Source of the DNA: Clytia hemisphaerica
Lineage: Eukaryota; Cnidaria; Hydrozoa; Leptothecata; Clytiidae
Reading direction: 5' to 3'
Assembly (NCBI GenBank): GCA_902728285.1
Contig: CACVBU010000050.1
Span: 3,744,919-3,808,918, forward strand
DNA: 64,000 nucleotides
Below, piece after piece: positions 1 through 11,576 of this stretch. The notes under the pieces are model-generated. The model was not told where the DNA came from. It was given only the letters and a program-made list of their open reading frames with translations, and made no database searches. Every line of letters starts with the position of its first letter. Within the stretch, counting starts at the first letter, position 1. The position numbers and the translations under genes are program-made.

Positions 1-157
1 CGAATACAATCGAACTTAAATTTTCTGTAATATTGAATTTATTCGATGATATTCGACAATCGAACGGCAAATATTAAGTATTAGCGTTCGACAATCGTTG
101 TTATTCAATAGCATTCGATTACGTTCAATTGTTTCGGCGTTCGATTGACACCGTCCA
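1..157. mobile_element. Right end of a TTCGATTG-rich inverted-repeat element (partial)
   Basis: The segment is packed with TTCGATTG/CAATCGAA-like words and ends in TTGACACCGTC followed by CAG. This matches the right terminus of the complete copies at 15976-17772 and 43663-44198. The left end lies outside the window, so the target duplication cannot be checked. No coding sequence is present. It is most likely a non-autonomous DNA transposon copy of the same family. Confidence 0.6.
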
Positions 158-1258
158 GAAATAACATTAGAGAGGTTAAGTAAATCGGAAAAATGACGAC
201 GACGAACGAAAATTTAACAGGCTATTGAGTTTAAATCAATCAAATTTCGTATTTTCACTAGCCTATTATATTATTCGTCCGTCGTCATGATTATCCTGGT
301 ATGCTTAAGTATGTGTGTATTTCTGTGGCGGAAACGGTAACGTTCTAATTTGACTAGATCCTGACCAGCTGAGGACGAAATCAGCACTTTTACCGTCCTT
401 GATTTTGCAGGTCAGAAGTGCGGGTTATTCCAAATCGCTTCAGTCACTCTACCGTCTTCAAAAGAGCAAATACATAAACTCGCTATTGAAAATACAAAGG
501 GTGTTAAAGTGCTTTAAAAAGCACTTCTTAAGAGTTTGAACTCACTTTCGATTGACCCTTGCTGCTAATTTCTTGACAATGGACTCGTGTTTTTCTTTCC
601 ACAAACAAAGCCAATTGAAAACTTCTTTTGTTTTGATTCGATCACCAATGACGTGACGCGCCTTGATTGGTTGATATTTTTCCGTCCAGCTGAGAAACGA
701 GTTCATGGTTGGCTCATCAAGTACTAGATCTGTTCAAAGATAAATGGAACAGAGTTATCATTGACATTGTAGTAGATAATATCAAAACTTTGTGAATAGA
801 ATTTTGAATTCGACATCTCTGGCCCTTTAAAAACTCATTTAGATCCATTTAGAAACTGTCCTCCCTATCACCTGTAAAACAGTTGGTAATAGAGATCACG
901 CTATCTGATTGAACCTTGTCCAACAAAACACTAGCTTTAATGTCCAGATCAGTGGATTCTTAGAAAGCTCCTAAAAAAACGAAGACTAGGATCTTGAAAT
1001 ACTCCAAGATAAGGGATCATCAACTTCGTCCCCGTGTATTCCAGGCTTTACTTACGTTACTGATAGACGCGAAAGAATTATCTAGCGCTATCAGCAAGCA
1101 CCACTATGCATCATGGCATCTGTGTATCGCGTGCACAGACCCAACGGTGTCTGGACAATGCTATGCATTCCTACTTGAAAAGGAAGGATTTCCCACTTCG
1201 CAATGGGGAGGGCTCATTATCATCAGTAAGCATAAAAAGTCTGAAAATAGATTTTTTA
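158..1258. other. Non-coding stretch, probably within an intron of the PIP-box gene
   Basis: I see no convincing exon here on either strand; the open frames are short and composition-driven. The minus-strand gene to the right ends its last visible exon at a donor (GTGAG) at 1475-1471, so this stretch probably belongs to its next intron. Confidence 0.45.
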
Positions 1259-1410
1259 TCAGAGTTTTTGATTTTTCTAAAAAAGCCATGCATTGTGGGA
1301 TTGTTTCGGGAGTATTACAATAGAAATCACTTGGGAATTCCTCGAGAGAGTTCTATTGTAATACCCCCGAAACAATCCTACTGGTGTTTTAGAAAATTCA
1401 AAAACTCTGA
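1259..1410. mobile_element. Short inverted-repeat element (MITE) with TA duplication
   Basis: The ends are inverted: TCAGAGTTTTTGATTTTTCT on the left answers AGAAAATTCAAAAACTCTGA on the right. A TA lies on each side (1257-1258 and 1411-1412). The arms continue imperfectly, around GTTTCGGGAGTATTACAATAGAA, to a centre near 1335. It is 152 bp with no coding capacity, consistent with a Tc1/mariner-type MITE. Confidence 0.65.
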
Positions 1411-1475
1411 TAAGGTCTATACGCAGGGAACGAGATAGAGAAATATAAGGCAAAGGAAAGAAAATGAAATCTCAC

Positions 1476-4400
1476 CAATCACTGGTCTTGTTTTCTTTGG
1501 CGATTCAGGGAAGATCAAAGGTGGTTTCGCACAAATCACTGCACTCTTGGTCGTTGCTTTCGATATCTTGGAAACTTCTTTGACTTCGACAACAGAATCA
1601 TCTAACTCCATTTTCTCGACAACACTTTCACTTTCGATTTCAGTTGCGTCTTTCTTAGAATTGCGTTTGGATTTCTTGGAATTTTCCAGAGTCGTTTCAC
1701 CGAAAATCAATTCGTCGTTATAGTTGACTTTTTTACGAGCACGAGAAGACCGCCGTAGGCTTGGCTCTGGCGATTCCGTGTCTGGGTTTTGGGGAATTTG
1801 TTTAGAGGTTGTTTCCGACTCAAAATCTTTTGGTGACTCGGAACTATTCTTGCTTGTTATAGGTTTGCCTTTGGAAGATTTACGTTTGGATTTGGATTCT
1901 GAGTTTAAAGTATCAGTTGTAATGTCTTTTGGATACGAGATTTCTTTGGGTATTTCTATTGAAGATGAGTCGACTTTGGATGATTTTGGTTCTTTCGGCA
2001 TTTTATTTGAGTTCGGTGTTTGTTTTGTTAATTTTGTCTTTTTATTAGACGAATTTTCTGGGGTTTTAGGGATGATACTTTGAGCAGATTCTGTATCATC
2101 AGAAACTTCCATATCAGGGTCTGGGTCATCTTCTAGATTTGTTTTCGTCAATTCTACAGATGTTTTTGGTTTTTCACGGTTTCTTAAGGATCGCTTACGT
2201 GCAGGTTCCTCTAGCTTTTCATTTTGTTTTTGTTTCTTGTTAGATGTGTCCACAGTACTGTTGGTACGTTTTCTTTTGGAAGGTTTACTTTTCTCATTAT
2301 TATTCGAGCATTCAAACGATGGCTCTTGTTGAGTTTGTTCAATTTGAGGAACTTCTACTTTTTCGATAGATACTGTGCAAGGTTTTGTTTCATTCTTAAA
2401 GTCATTATTTTCGATGGTGTTAGGTACTTTATCATTAATACTGTCAATATTTTCGATCTTATTCTCAGAAATGATTTCTTTCTTACCAGTCTCATGATTG
2501 GAAGCTTTCTCAGTAAGATTTTCGTCTTTAGAAATAGTTTCATTAGTTTTCAAGACTACGTTATCAGCAACTTTCACATCTTGAACAAGTTCAGTTTTGA
2601 CATTTTTAATGGATTGCAAGTTCGTGAAATAATTTGTAATATCACTCTTGCTGGATTTCGATTTTCCAAGTTTCTTGTACTCAATCTTTTCGATCTCGTC
2701 TCTGGCAATATCCTCACCTTTAACAATAATTTCAGATTTCACAGCATCAATCGAATCTTTTCTCTTGTCGTGTTCAACCTTGATTTCAATTTCCATTTCA
2801 GTATTTCCAAGTACTTCTCTAACATCCTTTAAAGTCTCCCTAGAATCAAGTTCCTCAGTGATAAAATTCATCTTCTCAACAGGGCTTTTGATTTTGACAA
2901 GTTGGACTGTCTCTTGTTTAACTTGAGAAAACATAGATCTAATGTCTTTAGATACAACTTTGGTCTGCTTAAGATCTTCCTCTTTATTTTCGTTGTTGTT
3001 TCCAACATACTTGATTTTAAGAAAGTCTAATCCTTTTTTACTTTTACGTTTTCTTCGTGTTTGAGAAGGACTTTCATCAAGTTCTGCATTTTCATTAGCA
3101 TTTTCAACGTCTAGTTTCGAAGTTTCAACGTCTAGTTTCGAAGTTTCAACGTCTAGTTTCGAAGTTTCAACGTCTAGTTTCGCAGTTTCAACGTCTAGTT
3201 TCGAAGTTTCAACGTCTAGTTTCGAAGTTTCAACGTCTAGTTTCGAAGTTTCAACGTCTAGTTTCGAACTTTCAACGTTTACTTTCGAAGCTTTTATTTC
3301 TTTATCGACGACAACAACATCCAAATCTTCATTGATGTTTTTAGGATCAGGTTGAGAATCAAACTTGACATTTTTACCAGGTGTAGTCTTCTCAGGAATA
3401 TCAGTCTCATTAAAATTCTTCTTTTCAGATTTCTTTGACGTTTTGCGTTGTTTTAAAAACATGTGCTTGATATTTTTACAATCCCTTTTCACAGGTTGAA
3501 GTTTCTCCTCAGGAACTTCTTCATCAATAATAGGAACAATCTCATCATATTTTGAAACATTCTCATCATTTACACGAGATATCTCGACATCTATCGGAGC
3601 AGCCTCATCATCCTGAATTTTATTGGCTCTTCTACTAGAGCGTCTAGTCCCTCTGGTCAAAACTTCATCATTTTCATCCTCTATTTCACAGGAGTGTTCT
3701 TTCTCCTCCTTTTCCATCTCTCTATCGCTTTTATTCTTTTTCCGCCTTGATCCACTACCAAACAATCCAGACGAGAGTTTCAATCCTCCATTTGCACTCT
3801 TTTTCCCCTTATCTTTCTTCTTTCCACTGGAAGGCTCTTCAAAGTCATCCTCACTTATTATACTCTCCTCGGCTTTTGACTTTTCTGGATCAGCTTTTTT
3901 CCTCAGTGCTTTCTTTTTAGATGATTTCCCTGCAAACATTTTCCGAATGTCCTTTCCCTCCTTCCGCCTCTCTAGTTCTTCTTCTTTCAACCTTTGTTCT
4001 TCCTTCAGTTTTTCTTCTCGTTCTTTTTGTTCCTTGGCTAAACGTTGCGCTGCATCGTCTTTTACTTGTTTATTCCATATCGATTCCACAGCTAATTTTG
4101 AAGCTTTCAATTTCTTCAAATCTGAGAATAAATCGAGGAAAATTAAAATCTATACATGTTGTCTGAAACGAGTATGACTATGAGATAGCATTTTTACTAG
4201 AGTACCTCTTTTTAAATTTCAATTACAGAATCGAGGCGTGAAAGGAAATAGAGGTCTAATATTGTCATCCTTCATGTTAAACACAACAACAAAAAAACTG
4301 GAAAAAATATCCAGTAAAAACAAAAGACCTTTATTGGCTATTTTTCAAGGTTCAAAATCAGGGTGGAAATGTTGGAAATACACCTGTTTAGTGAAAAAAG

Positions 4401-6540
4401 TAAAATAAAATATGAGAAAACTTAAATTTGTCGGGAATTTAATTTAGTGGATGGCGGAAAAAATTAATTTTGACAGGAACTTAATTTCTGCCAAATTTTC
4501 TTTCTGCCTAAATTGCCTTTAAAGGTAGTTTTTGAGCATTATTTCCCTGTATTGAATTGTGCTTATAATTAATATAAACCATACCAGTGAGTATAACTTT
4601 CTTTTGACAAACCAGAAACTGCTGAAACATTTTCTTCACATCCAAATCAGGATACATCTCTTCAAGCTCTTCCAACCAATCTGCAATGGGCTTCTCTATG
4701 ACGTCATCATTGTTTTTCTTTTCAGTCTGTAGAAAAATATAATCATGAATGAAATAAAATAATAATGTAATTAAAGCTTTCTTCCAAAATTGATATTCTC
4801 GATTTAAAAAGTATCCTAAAAACAATGGCTAGGATCTTATCTTAGGGTATTTACATAACGTCTACATCTTAACGTCTTTCTAGGATAAGCATCTTAAGTA
4901 ATAATCTTAAGGAGTTTCATTAGTGTAAAATAGTAAACAAAAACGGTTAAGGCACTTCTGCTTTGTTTCTGCTTCTGCTTTTGTTACCTTGAGGACATCC
5001 AAGTTAAGAAGCTCTTTGTAGCAGAGTGAACCGATCTTGAAATCAACATTTTCTAGAAAAGAATAAGTGGAGAAAATAAAGTGAAACACCAACTGATTAG
5101 GGGCAAAAATAAAAAGCTAAACACTGGTCGGCTGACTTCACATAAAAAAAGGCTGATTGGCGGCTTCCTTTTGAGTGACAGTAATAAACATTAATTTTTG
5201 GCTCTAATAAAAAAAATTATGGACATGAAAAACCTAAATTGACAAAACCTTTTCTGTTAACAATAGTCACAAAATTTAATTTGCACTAAAATGAGAAAAA
5301 GACAAAAGCAAACTTCCATTTCTTGACAAGAAGTTTTTAATTAATGTTCCTAACCTCCTTCATCCCCAGTTTGAAGTAACGGAAGCTTTGAAGACACTTC
5401 ATAACTTCCTTGCTGTATGTGATTAGTAACAGGAAATGGGGTTGGAATGTCACATTTCGCCATCTCAGTTGACAGTGGAGTACACAGTGTTTTTTTTTCT
5501 TCCGAAGGTCCTAACAAAAAATTTTGAATTTTATTAAAGACATAATAATAAAATTAAAATTGCTCAGTTTTATCAATTCAGTAGGGAAACACAAAACAAG
5601 AGATATTTATGGTGTAAGACGTTAGCAAGGTTGGCATTATAAATTTCATCAAAACAATAAAAAAGAAGATTTTTGTTTTGCTTTCAATTTAAAATGATAG
5701 AAGTAGAAAAATGAGCTGCAACAAGAGCTAAATTATTTTTCCAATTTGTTCAACTTACTACTTTGAAGTATTTTATTGTGTAAATTTGATTCTTTTCCTT
5801 TTGATTCATCTTCTTTTGAACTTTCATTAACTTCGTCTGAATCAGTATCATCCACAATACGTCTTTTACGTTTTGACTTATGATTGTGTGGCTTCAGAGG
5901 ACTCTGTTCTTCTGTACAATTTTCATCTTCATTATCCGATTTTGATACTGGCTTCTTTTTTGGTTTTGATACAGTTTTTAATCCATTTTTTGTTTTGGAT
6001 TTTGCACCAAAGAAAGCAAACAAATTTTTTTGTGGCTTCAGTGGTGGTAATTCAATCTCCTATAAAAATTTTTTTAGAACAGTAATAATATTATTTCTAC
6101 CCATCCATATATCTAGATACAAGTGAAAAAGACGCACATTAGCATCTGTATGCGATTTACTGTGGTAAGAAAGCTGACTTTTAATTTACAAACATCAATC
6201 TTGTCTTTACAAAGTAAGTCCGAAAGGAATTGGGGAAAAACCATCAAACAGACATAGCAAACCTTGCATAAACCTCCAACGAAATCTGTGGGCAGGCCAT
6301 TTTTCATGCCCTTTTAGCGTCCGGTCATCGGACGCTACCCCTCCTGAAATCTCTAAAATTTTGGTAAAAACTAACGGACGCTACCCTGATTTTGTGGGCG
6401 TGAACAAACATTGTCTTTTTTGGAGATATAATATCAATTATTGTAATTTCAAGGCGGTTAAACTAATCTTTAGGTGAATCAGCTAAAATGATTGAAATTG
6501 AAAAAGTTCTTACATCTTCTGAGTTCTCAGTGTCCGCCAT
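1476..6540 (-). CDS. Large charged nuclear protein with PIP box, possibly ATAD5/Elg1-like (5' part)
   Basis: Exons in transcript order: 6514-6540, 5759-6059, 5355-5510, 4988-5052, 4585-4726 and 1476-4121. All have AG/GT borders and agreeing phases, giving about 1,112 residues with the frame still open into the next intron. The start codon ATG at 6540 opens MADTENSED. Residues QKNLFAFF from about residue 18 form a canonical PCNA-binding PIP box (Qxx-hydrophobic-xx-FF). The long last exon is rich in K, E and S, has a Lys/Glu coiled segment at its start, repeated short motifs of the type KDIRxMF, FLKQRK, DITNYF and RRSSRARKK, and a 7-residue tandem repeat. These low-complexity features and the FLKQ(R/K)K and KPPLIF words resemble the N-terminal half of ATAD5, the large subunit of the PCNA-unloading RFC-like complex. 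The AAA+ domain that would prove it is not in the window. It could instead be another PCNA-associated chromatin protein. Confidence 0.6.
3108..3292 (-). repeat. 21-bp tandem repeat inside the PIP-box gene
   Basis: About eight to nine copies of a 21-bp unit (TTCGAAGTTTCAACGTCTAG and one more base on the plus strand) encode SKLDVET heptads in the minus-strand protein. Inner copies are almost identical and the outer ones (SKVNVES, SKLDVEN) have drifted. This is the usual picture of a coding minisatellite growing by unequal exchange. The frame is kept because the unit is a multiple of three. Confidence 0.9.
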
Positions 6541-7842
6541 TCCAATTAGTTAATTTCAGATTCCAATTTTCGTTTGATGAATTATCTTTTTATTTTATGC
6601 AGCTAAAACAAAAGAAAAATCAAAGGGACTGAAAAACAACTATTGATGTTAGCATATGAGGAGAGAGCCCCTGCTCTAGACCCGATCCGTCAAACTAATT
6701 GAACTAGTTTTTAACTAAACTTGATTGAACTCCATGAAATAATTTAAGCTCTATTTAAAAATTTAATGGGACTGGCCAGTCAGGGTATTTAAAAACTCAC
6801 TCAGAAATTCTTTTGTTATATAGTCAAACGATTAGTGTCACTCAAGCCCCACTATCAATTTTGTTCCAACTGAATCAATATTTTTGTTGGCTGCTTCCAT
6901 AATCTTCTGAAAAACTAACTTCCAGTTGTAATTGGCTCTGGATAAAAGGCACTGACAGTATAGCCCTACCTCTGCATACAAAATTTACAGGAAACACATA
7001 TTATTTGAACTTTGTACCCAATGCTGCATGCAGCCACTTAAGCACAATCACAAGTCCCGCAAAAGTGGGACATCAGATCAGTTTTTGAAGTTTTCAAAAA
7101 AACACCACAAAGAAGATCTTTCAAATTCAGTTTTTTTGCAAAAGTTCCAATATTGGAAATAAAAGGATAATGATATTAGAACCATGCTATCCAGTGATGA
7201 TCCGCAGTACCATCGTAAAGCTGGAATCACTTCCCACAGTCTTTGCTTGAGAAAATGATTGCAAGACTGTGCGTTACAAGGATGGCTTTTTTCAACTTGG
7301 CCATATCCCTCAAACCTCAAACGTCGTTTTTAAAGTTTTTAAGATGGTAGAACTTGGCTGCCGTAGTTTGTGAGTGCACTTCAAGGTTTTGATTCCCATT
7401 GAAGAATCATATTCTGGTTTTCATGTTACTAGATGCTTAGTTAGAGCTTTAGAGCAGGTTCTGTGTAGACCTTCAAACAATACAGGTAAACATCAATAAA
7501 AATTCTAGAGGTATACGATAGGTTTGATCAAAGCCATTTTGTGGAAGTACCTCGATTTGTGAAGCATCTTTACTTCACATAGAACAAAAGTAAATAGTAA
7601 AAGAACAAAGGAATTACCCATAGCCACCATTTCGCAACCATGGTGAATCGCGATTTTACGGAAATGGGAATCCTCATATCGATTAAAGCATCTTCTGAAA
7701 ATTTCGTTTTTTTAATCTGCCATGAAGTGTTATAAAATTCTTTATAGAAAGACACATTCTCCTATGAAGAGGCTTCAAAAAAATGACGGAGTAGAAAGTT
7801 GTTAAAAAGTATGTCATTTTTGTCTTAACAATTTTGTATATA
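6541..7842. other. Upstream/intergenic DNA with dispersed repeat pieces
   Basis: No gene is seen. The first 100 bp are the likely 5' leader and promoter region of the minus-strand PIP-box gene, but no core promoter element is distinctive. Pieces near 6915-6965 and 7445-7510 resemble 19505-19590 (the GTAATTxGCTCTG-ATAAAAGG and CAATACAG-TAAACA words), so they are dispersed repeat fragments. Confidence 0.45.
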
Positions 7843-7843
7843 A

Positions 7844-9073
7844 GGACATGTTTTTTAATTCTTACCAAAATGACATTTTAAAAAATTCAAAATTTTGAAA
7901 AAAGCAATTTAGGGGTTTTTAATATTAAAAAAGTGATTTGTTATGATCACAGGACCTCAAAAATACTTTTTTCGAAATTCTAAACCGTTGTAGTGACCCA
8001 ATATGAGCTAATTTTTAGCATTTGACACTATATTCTAAATTGCTAATTTTGTGCATATGAGCATGAATTTTCTTAATCTGACTGAAAAAATTGGTATTTG
8101 GATAGTTATTTTGAATGCAAATTGTTAAAGGGCCCAGATTTTTCCGTTCTATGGTCCTGTTTTGAGCTTTTAATTAGCAACCCTATTTGAAAGAAAAGCT
8201 AATAATTTGCTCTAATTAAGGACCTTGGAACTTCAAAAGTGGTATATTTGAGTTTTCTAAACACATGCTAATAGACAATGAAGATAAAACCAAGAATAAA
8301 AACCCCATATGGTTAAAAAAGAGCAAAAAATTAGCTTTATGGAAGAAATGCTAAATAATTGCTCATTTTGGGTCCATAATACAGTAGTTTTATTCTAAAT
8401 TCATTAGAAGTTAGTTCCTGTAAACATTATAGAATAGAATTTCACTTAACAAAATGTAAGAAATCATAAACGTTTCCAAATTTAATGACTAAAATGAGAT
8501 ATCATAGTTTCCAGAGTTCGAAAATAGACTAAAGCTAAATTCTTGCTCGAAATTAGGCCTTGTAATGACTCTATAATCACAAATTTAGCTTTTTATCAAT
8601 AACTAAGAGTTTAATAAACATAATTGATCAAAATTAAAGCCATACTGCAGTTATTTTTAGCACAGTGAGAGGTTTTCAAAAAGCAACAACCAGTGCTAAT
8701 TATCTGCTCACAATTAGGCCCTACAACCATTTTAGATGCTAATTCATACGGGAAATTATTTATAAAAGGTGTATGGATGTCCCTGCAAAATTTCAGCTGC
8801 ATAGCATCAGAACTGATAGAGTTATGTAGAGTTGAAGTTCAATGCTAATTTTTTGCTCATGCTAAAATGCTAAGTTTTAGCTCATTTTTGAGCCACACTT
8901 TGAAAGAGGATTACTTTAAGTGGAATTAGAATTGGAACTAGATTTTTCAGTATGTTGTTCTTTGACTATTTAAGATAACCAACATTATAAGATTGTAAAA
9001 TACAACTGGATACAAAAGCCATACAAGGTTTTTTCCCAAAATGTCCATTTTGGTAAGAATTAAAAAACATGTC
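7844..9073. mobile_element. 1.2 kb non-autonomous element with long terminal inverted repeats
   Basis: The left end GGACATGTTTTTTAATTCTT and its continuation ACCAAAATG are mirrored at 9039-9073. ATAA stands immediately outside both ends, a possible 4-bp target duplication. The interior has no coding sequence. Instead it repeats GCTAATTxTTTGCTC and the reverse GAGCAAxxAATTAGC many times, often followed by AATTAGGxCC. The right end abuts the Penelope-like fragment. The superfamily cannot be told from the termini alone. Confidence 0.6.
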
Positions 9074-9259
9074 CATAAGCTACGTCACAACCACGGAGCG
9101 CTGACTTTTAGTTTTATGACTTGTTCTCACTCGTTTGGTTTCTGTAATAAAAAGAAAGTTGTTATTGTGAACTTTGAACATGCTTTGACCCTTCGCTTGT
9201 TTGTGATCTTTAGGAAATCAAACTATATATTGGTCCAAAAACCCCTAACAGCATATTCA

Positions 9260-9423
9260 AAGAACATCCCAGTCTTCGAAAAATTTGAGGTGAGCTATAG
9301 CTGCACTCAAAACATTGGCTCAATAATCAAATCTCACAACAAAAAACTTTTATCGCGGATTAACAACACAGACGAGTCGTGTAATTGTACAATAAAAGAT
9401 GATTGCCCCCTCGAAGGAAATTG
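9260..9423 (+). pseudogene. Penelope-like retroelement fragment, zinc-linker region (5' part of split copy)
   Basis: The frame reads through VSYSCTQNIGSIIKSHNKK and then the CNC..DDCPLEGNC cysteine cluster. This is the linker between reverse transcriptase and GIY-YIG endonuclease in Penelope-like elements. The frame is broken right after GNC by inserted G/C-run DNA and resumes at about 14860 with LEDNAIYKCEV. The reverse transcriptase itself is absent upstream. Family assignment rests on recognising this conserved stretch; the copy is dead. Confidence 0.75.
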
Positions 9424-11576
9424 CCAGATCTCATCGGTCATTCATAGTTTCTTCCCCCCCCCTCCTTTATAAAGGGGGGGGGAACCAATTTTCCAATTTT
9501 GAATGGGTGAGGGGGGAAAATGAAAATTTGAATAGTAAAGGGGGGAAAAAAGAGGGGAGAAAACATCGATAGTTGGCAAATTTGGTTGGGGGAAGTGTGA
9601 AATCACTTCAATTTTATCTCAGCAACCAAGGTCAGTCCACATGATATCATGTGATTAGATCATAATCGAAAAATTAACCAATTTTCGTTCTATTTTGTCT
9701 AGTATTCCTTTTGCAGCTAAATTTTACATTTGTGTCAGGTTGAAATTTGAGAAATTTATACGGGTATATGGGGGGAAAATGATATTTTCAGAATTTTCTG
9801 GGGGGAAAGCAAAAAAGAGGGGGGAAACTAAAAAACTGAAAAGTCATGGATAGTTTTATAAAACATTTTTAAAGCCACTCTGTGAAAATTTTTCAAAAAT
9901 ATGACTGTAAAGAATTTTAGATCTTACCTTATTTTTTGGATGTCAAAATGGTTAGATTTTCGATTTTCAATACTTTCAGAGCTTAATCTTTTACAGTTTC
10001 ACGGCTATGATGGGACGCACTAGAAAACTACCAAGCTTTTTTCAAAAAAGTGTCCATTAGGAAATTTTTTCTTCAAGGTAAAGTATTGAACATTGCTAGT
10101 TGATTTTACCTTTTAGTTCAAGCCAGTAAATGAGACTACAGGATTTCAACAAGAAAAGTCCTCTCTGAAATCTTTTTCCTCAAAAAATTGAAATAATATT
10201 AGGAATTTTCTAAATAATCAAAATCTCAACAACTTTCAACTCATATAAAAAGAACTCAGTTACAGCTTTAACTAAAATAATACTATGGAATAAAAGTCCT
10301 TACTATAATAATATTTCATACCAAAAATCTTTTTGTTTGAAGCAATAGTGGCAAAGATAGAAAATGTAGCTTGGGGGGGTTTCGGAGATAACTTTTCTCG
10401 TTAAAGAGTGAAATTGCATCAAGTTGCATTTGAATTGCTTTAAATTTATAGCCACTACATAGTAAGTCCAAATTTTGAAGCACTTTTACTTGAAAAACTT
10501 TTTAGACACCTTTTACAAGAGATAATTAAAGCTTGGAATGAAAATTGTTCTTTTTTAAGCCCTCGTTTCTCAAAAAGACTATTTTTTGAAGTATATTAGT
10601 ACTTTCTGAGCCGAGATAACTTGAAGAAAACCCCTTTTAAAAAGTTTTGAAACATAATAGAGTGAATATAAACTGATTTAGACTTTCTAGTTTCCAAAAA
10701 GCTTATCATTCAGAATAAGAGGTCTAAATGTTTCGGAGATAACTCTTATGAGTTATCTCCGATACATATGACAATTAGCTAAATATTCTACTAAATTTGA
10801 ACAAATTGAACTTTTATAAACTAAGAAAATGAATAAAATTTTATTGTCTGAACAAGTCAACTAATTTAAGTTCTTCTCTCTACTTTCAGGTTGTTGAAGG
10901 CTGATCAGTTTCAGAGATAACTTTTAGTCGAGAAGTTAATGTGGAAAACGTGGTATATTAGGCAAGAAATATCAAACAAAAGTGTTAAATGAAGTAATGA
11001 AGTTGAAGATCTAGAAACTGGAATGTGTATTTTGTTATAATATAATACTAGATAATAACCAGGAGGTTTTTCTACTTAGTATATAACATAAGTGAATGTT
11101 TGACTGAAACAATATAAAGAATATATACAATGAAGGTGATATATCTCTATCTCCCCCCCTAGGTTCAAAATGTCCAACATAAAGATAAAATATAGGATCA
11201 TCTTATCAGTCCCTTCTGTTATGATCCATCGAAAAAGAAAAAAAAAAACAAATAAAACAGGGCTGGATCACTCTTTCAGTCCCTTTTTATTATGATCCAG
11301 CAGACGACGTAGGACCAGAGGTAACTTCTGAGCTGTTGTGGGTGAAGACAGTTCTCTGGCTGAACTAACGTCTCCAGGGTTGTCGGACGTCTTTTTAGCG
11401 CGGAAAAAGCTAAGTTTGTCGCGCGCACCACGGAAATGCACGCCACATGCATACAGCCCCTGGTAAAATAATATCGAGATATGACCAAGAAGAAAAATCA
11501 GTTCCGATCAGAAAACTAGATTTCACTTGAAGAAAGGGTCTTTGTATTTTTTATTTACTAAAAGGGTTGGGGTGGT

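Noticed and set aside
2224..2832. Plus-strand 202-codon hydrophobic-looking frame
   Set aside because: Also antisense to the same exon; its Phe/Leu content mirrors Lys/Glu codons.
3623..4177. Plus-strand 184-codon frame rich in Ser, Phe and Leu
   Set aside because: Antisense shadow of the Lys/Glu-rich exon of the PIP-box gene.
9041..9250. N-terminal part of the open frame preceding the Penelope-like segment
   Set aside because: It begins inside the right inverted terminus of the 7844-9073 element and lacks retroelement motifs until about 9260.
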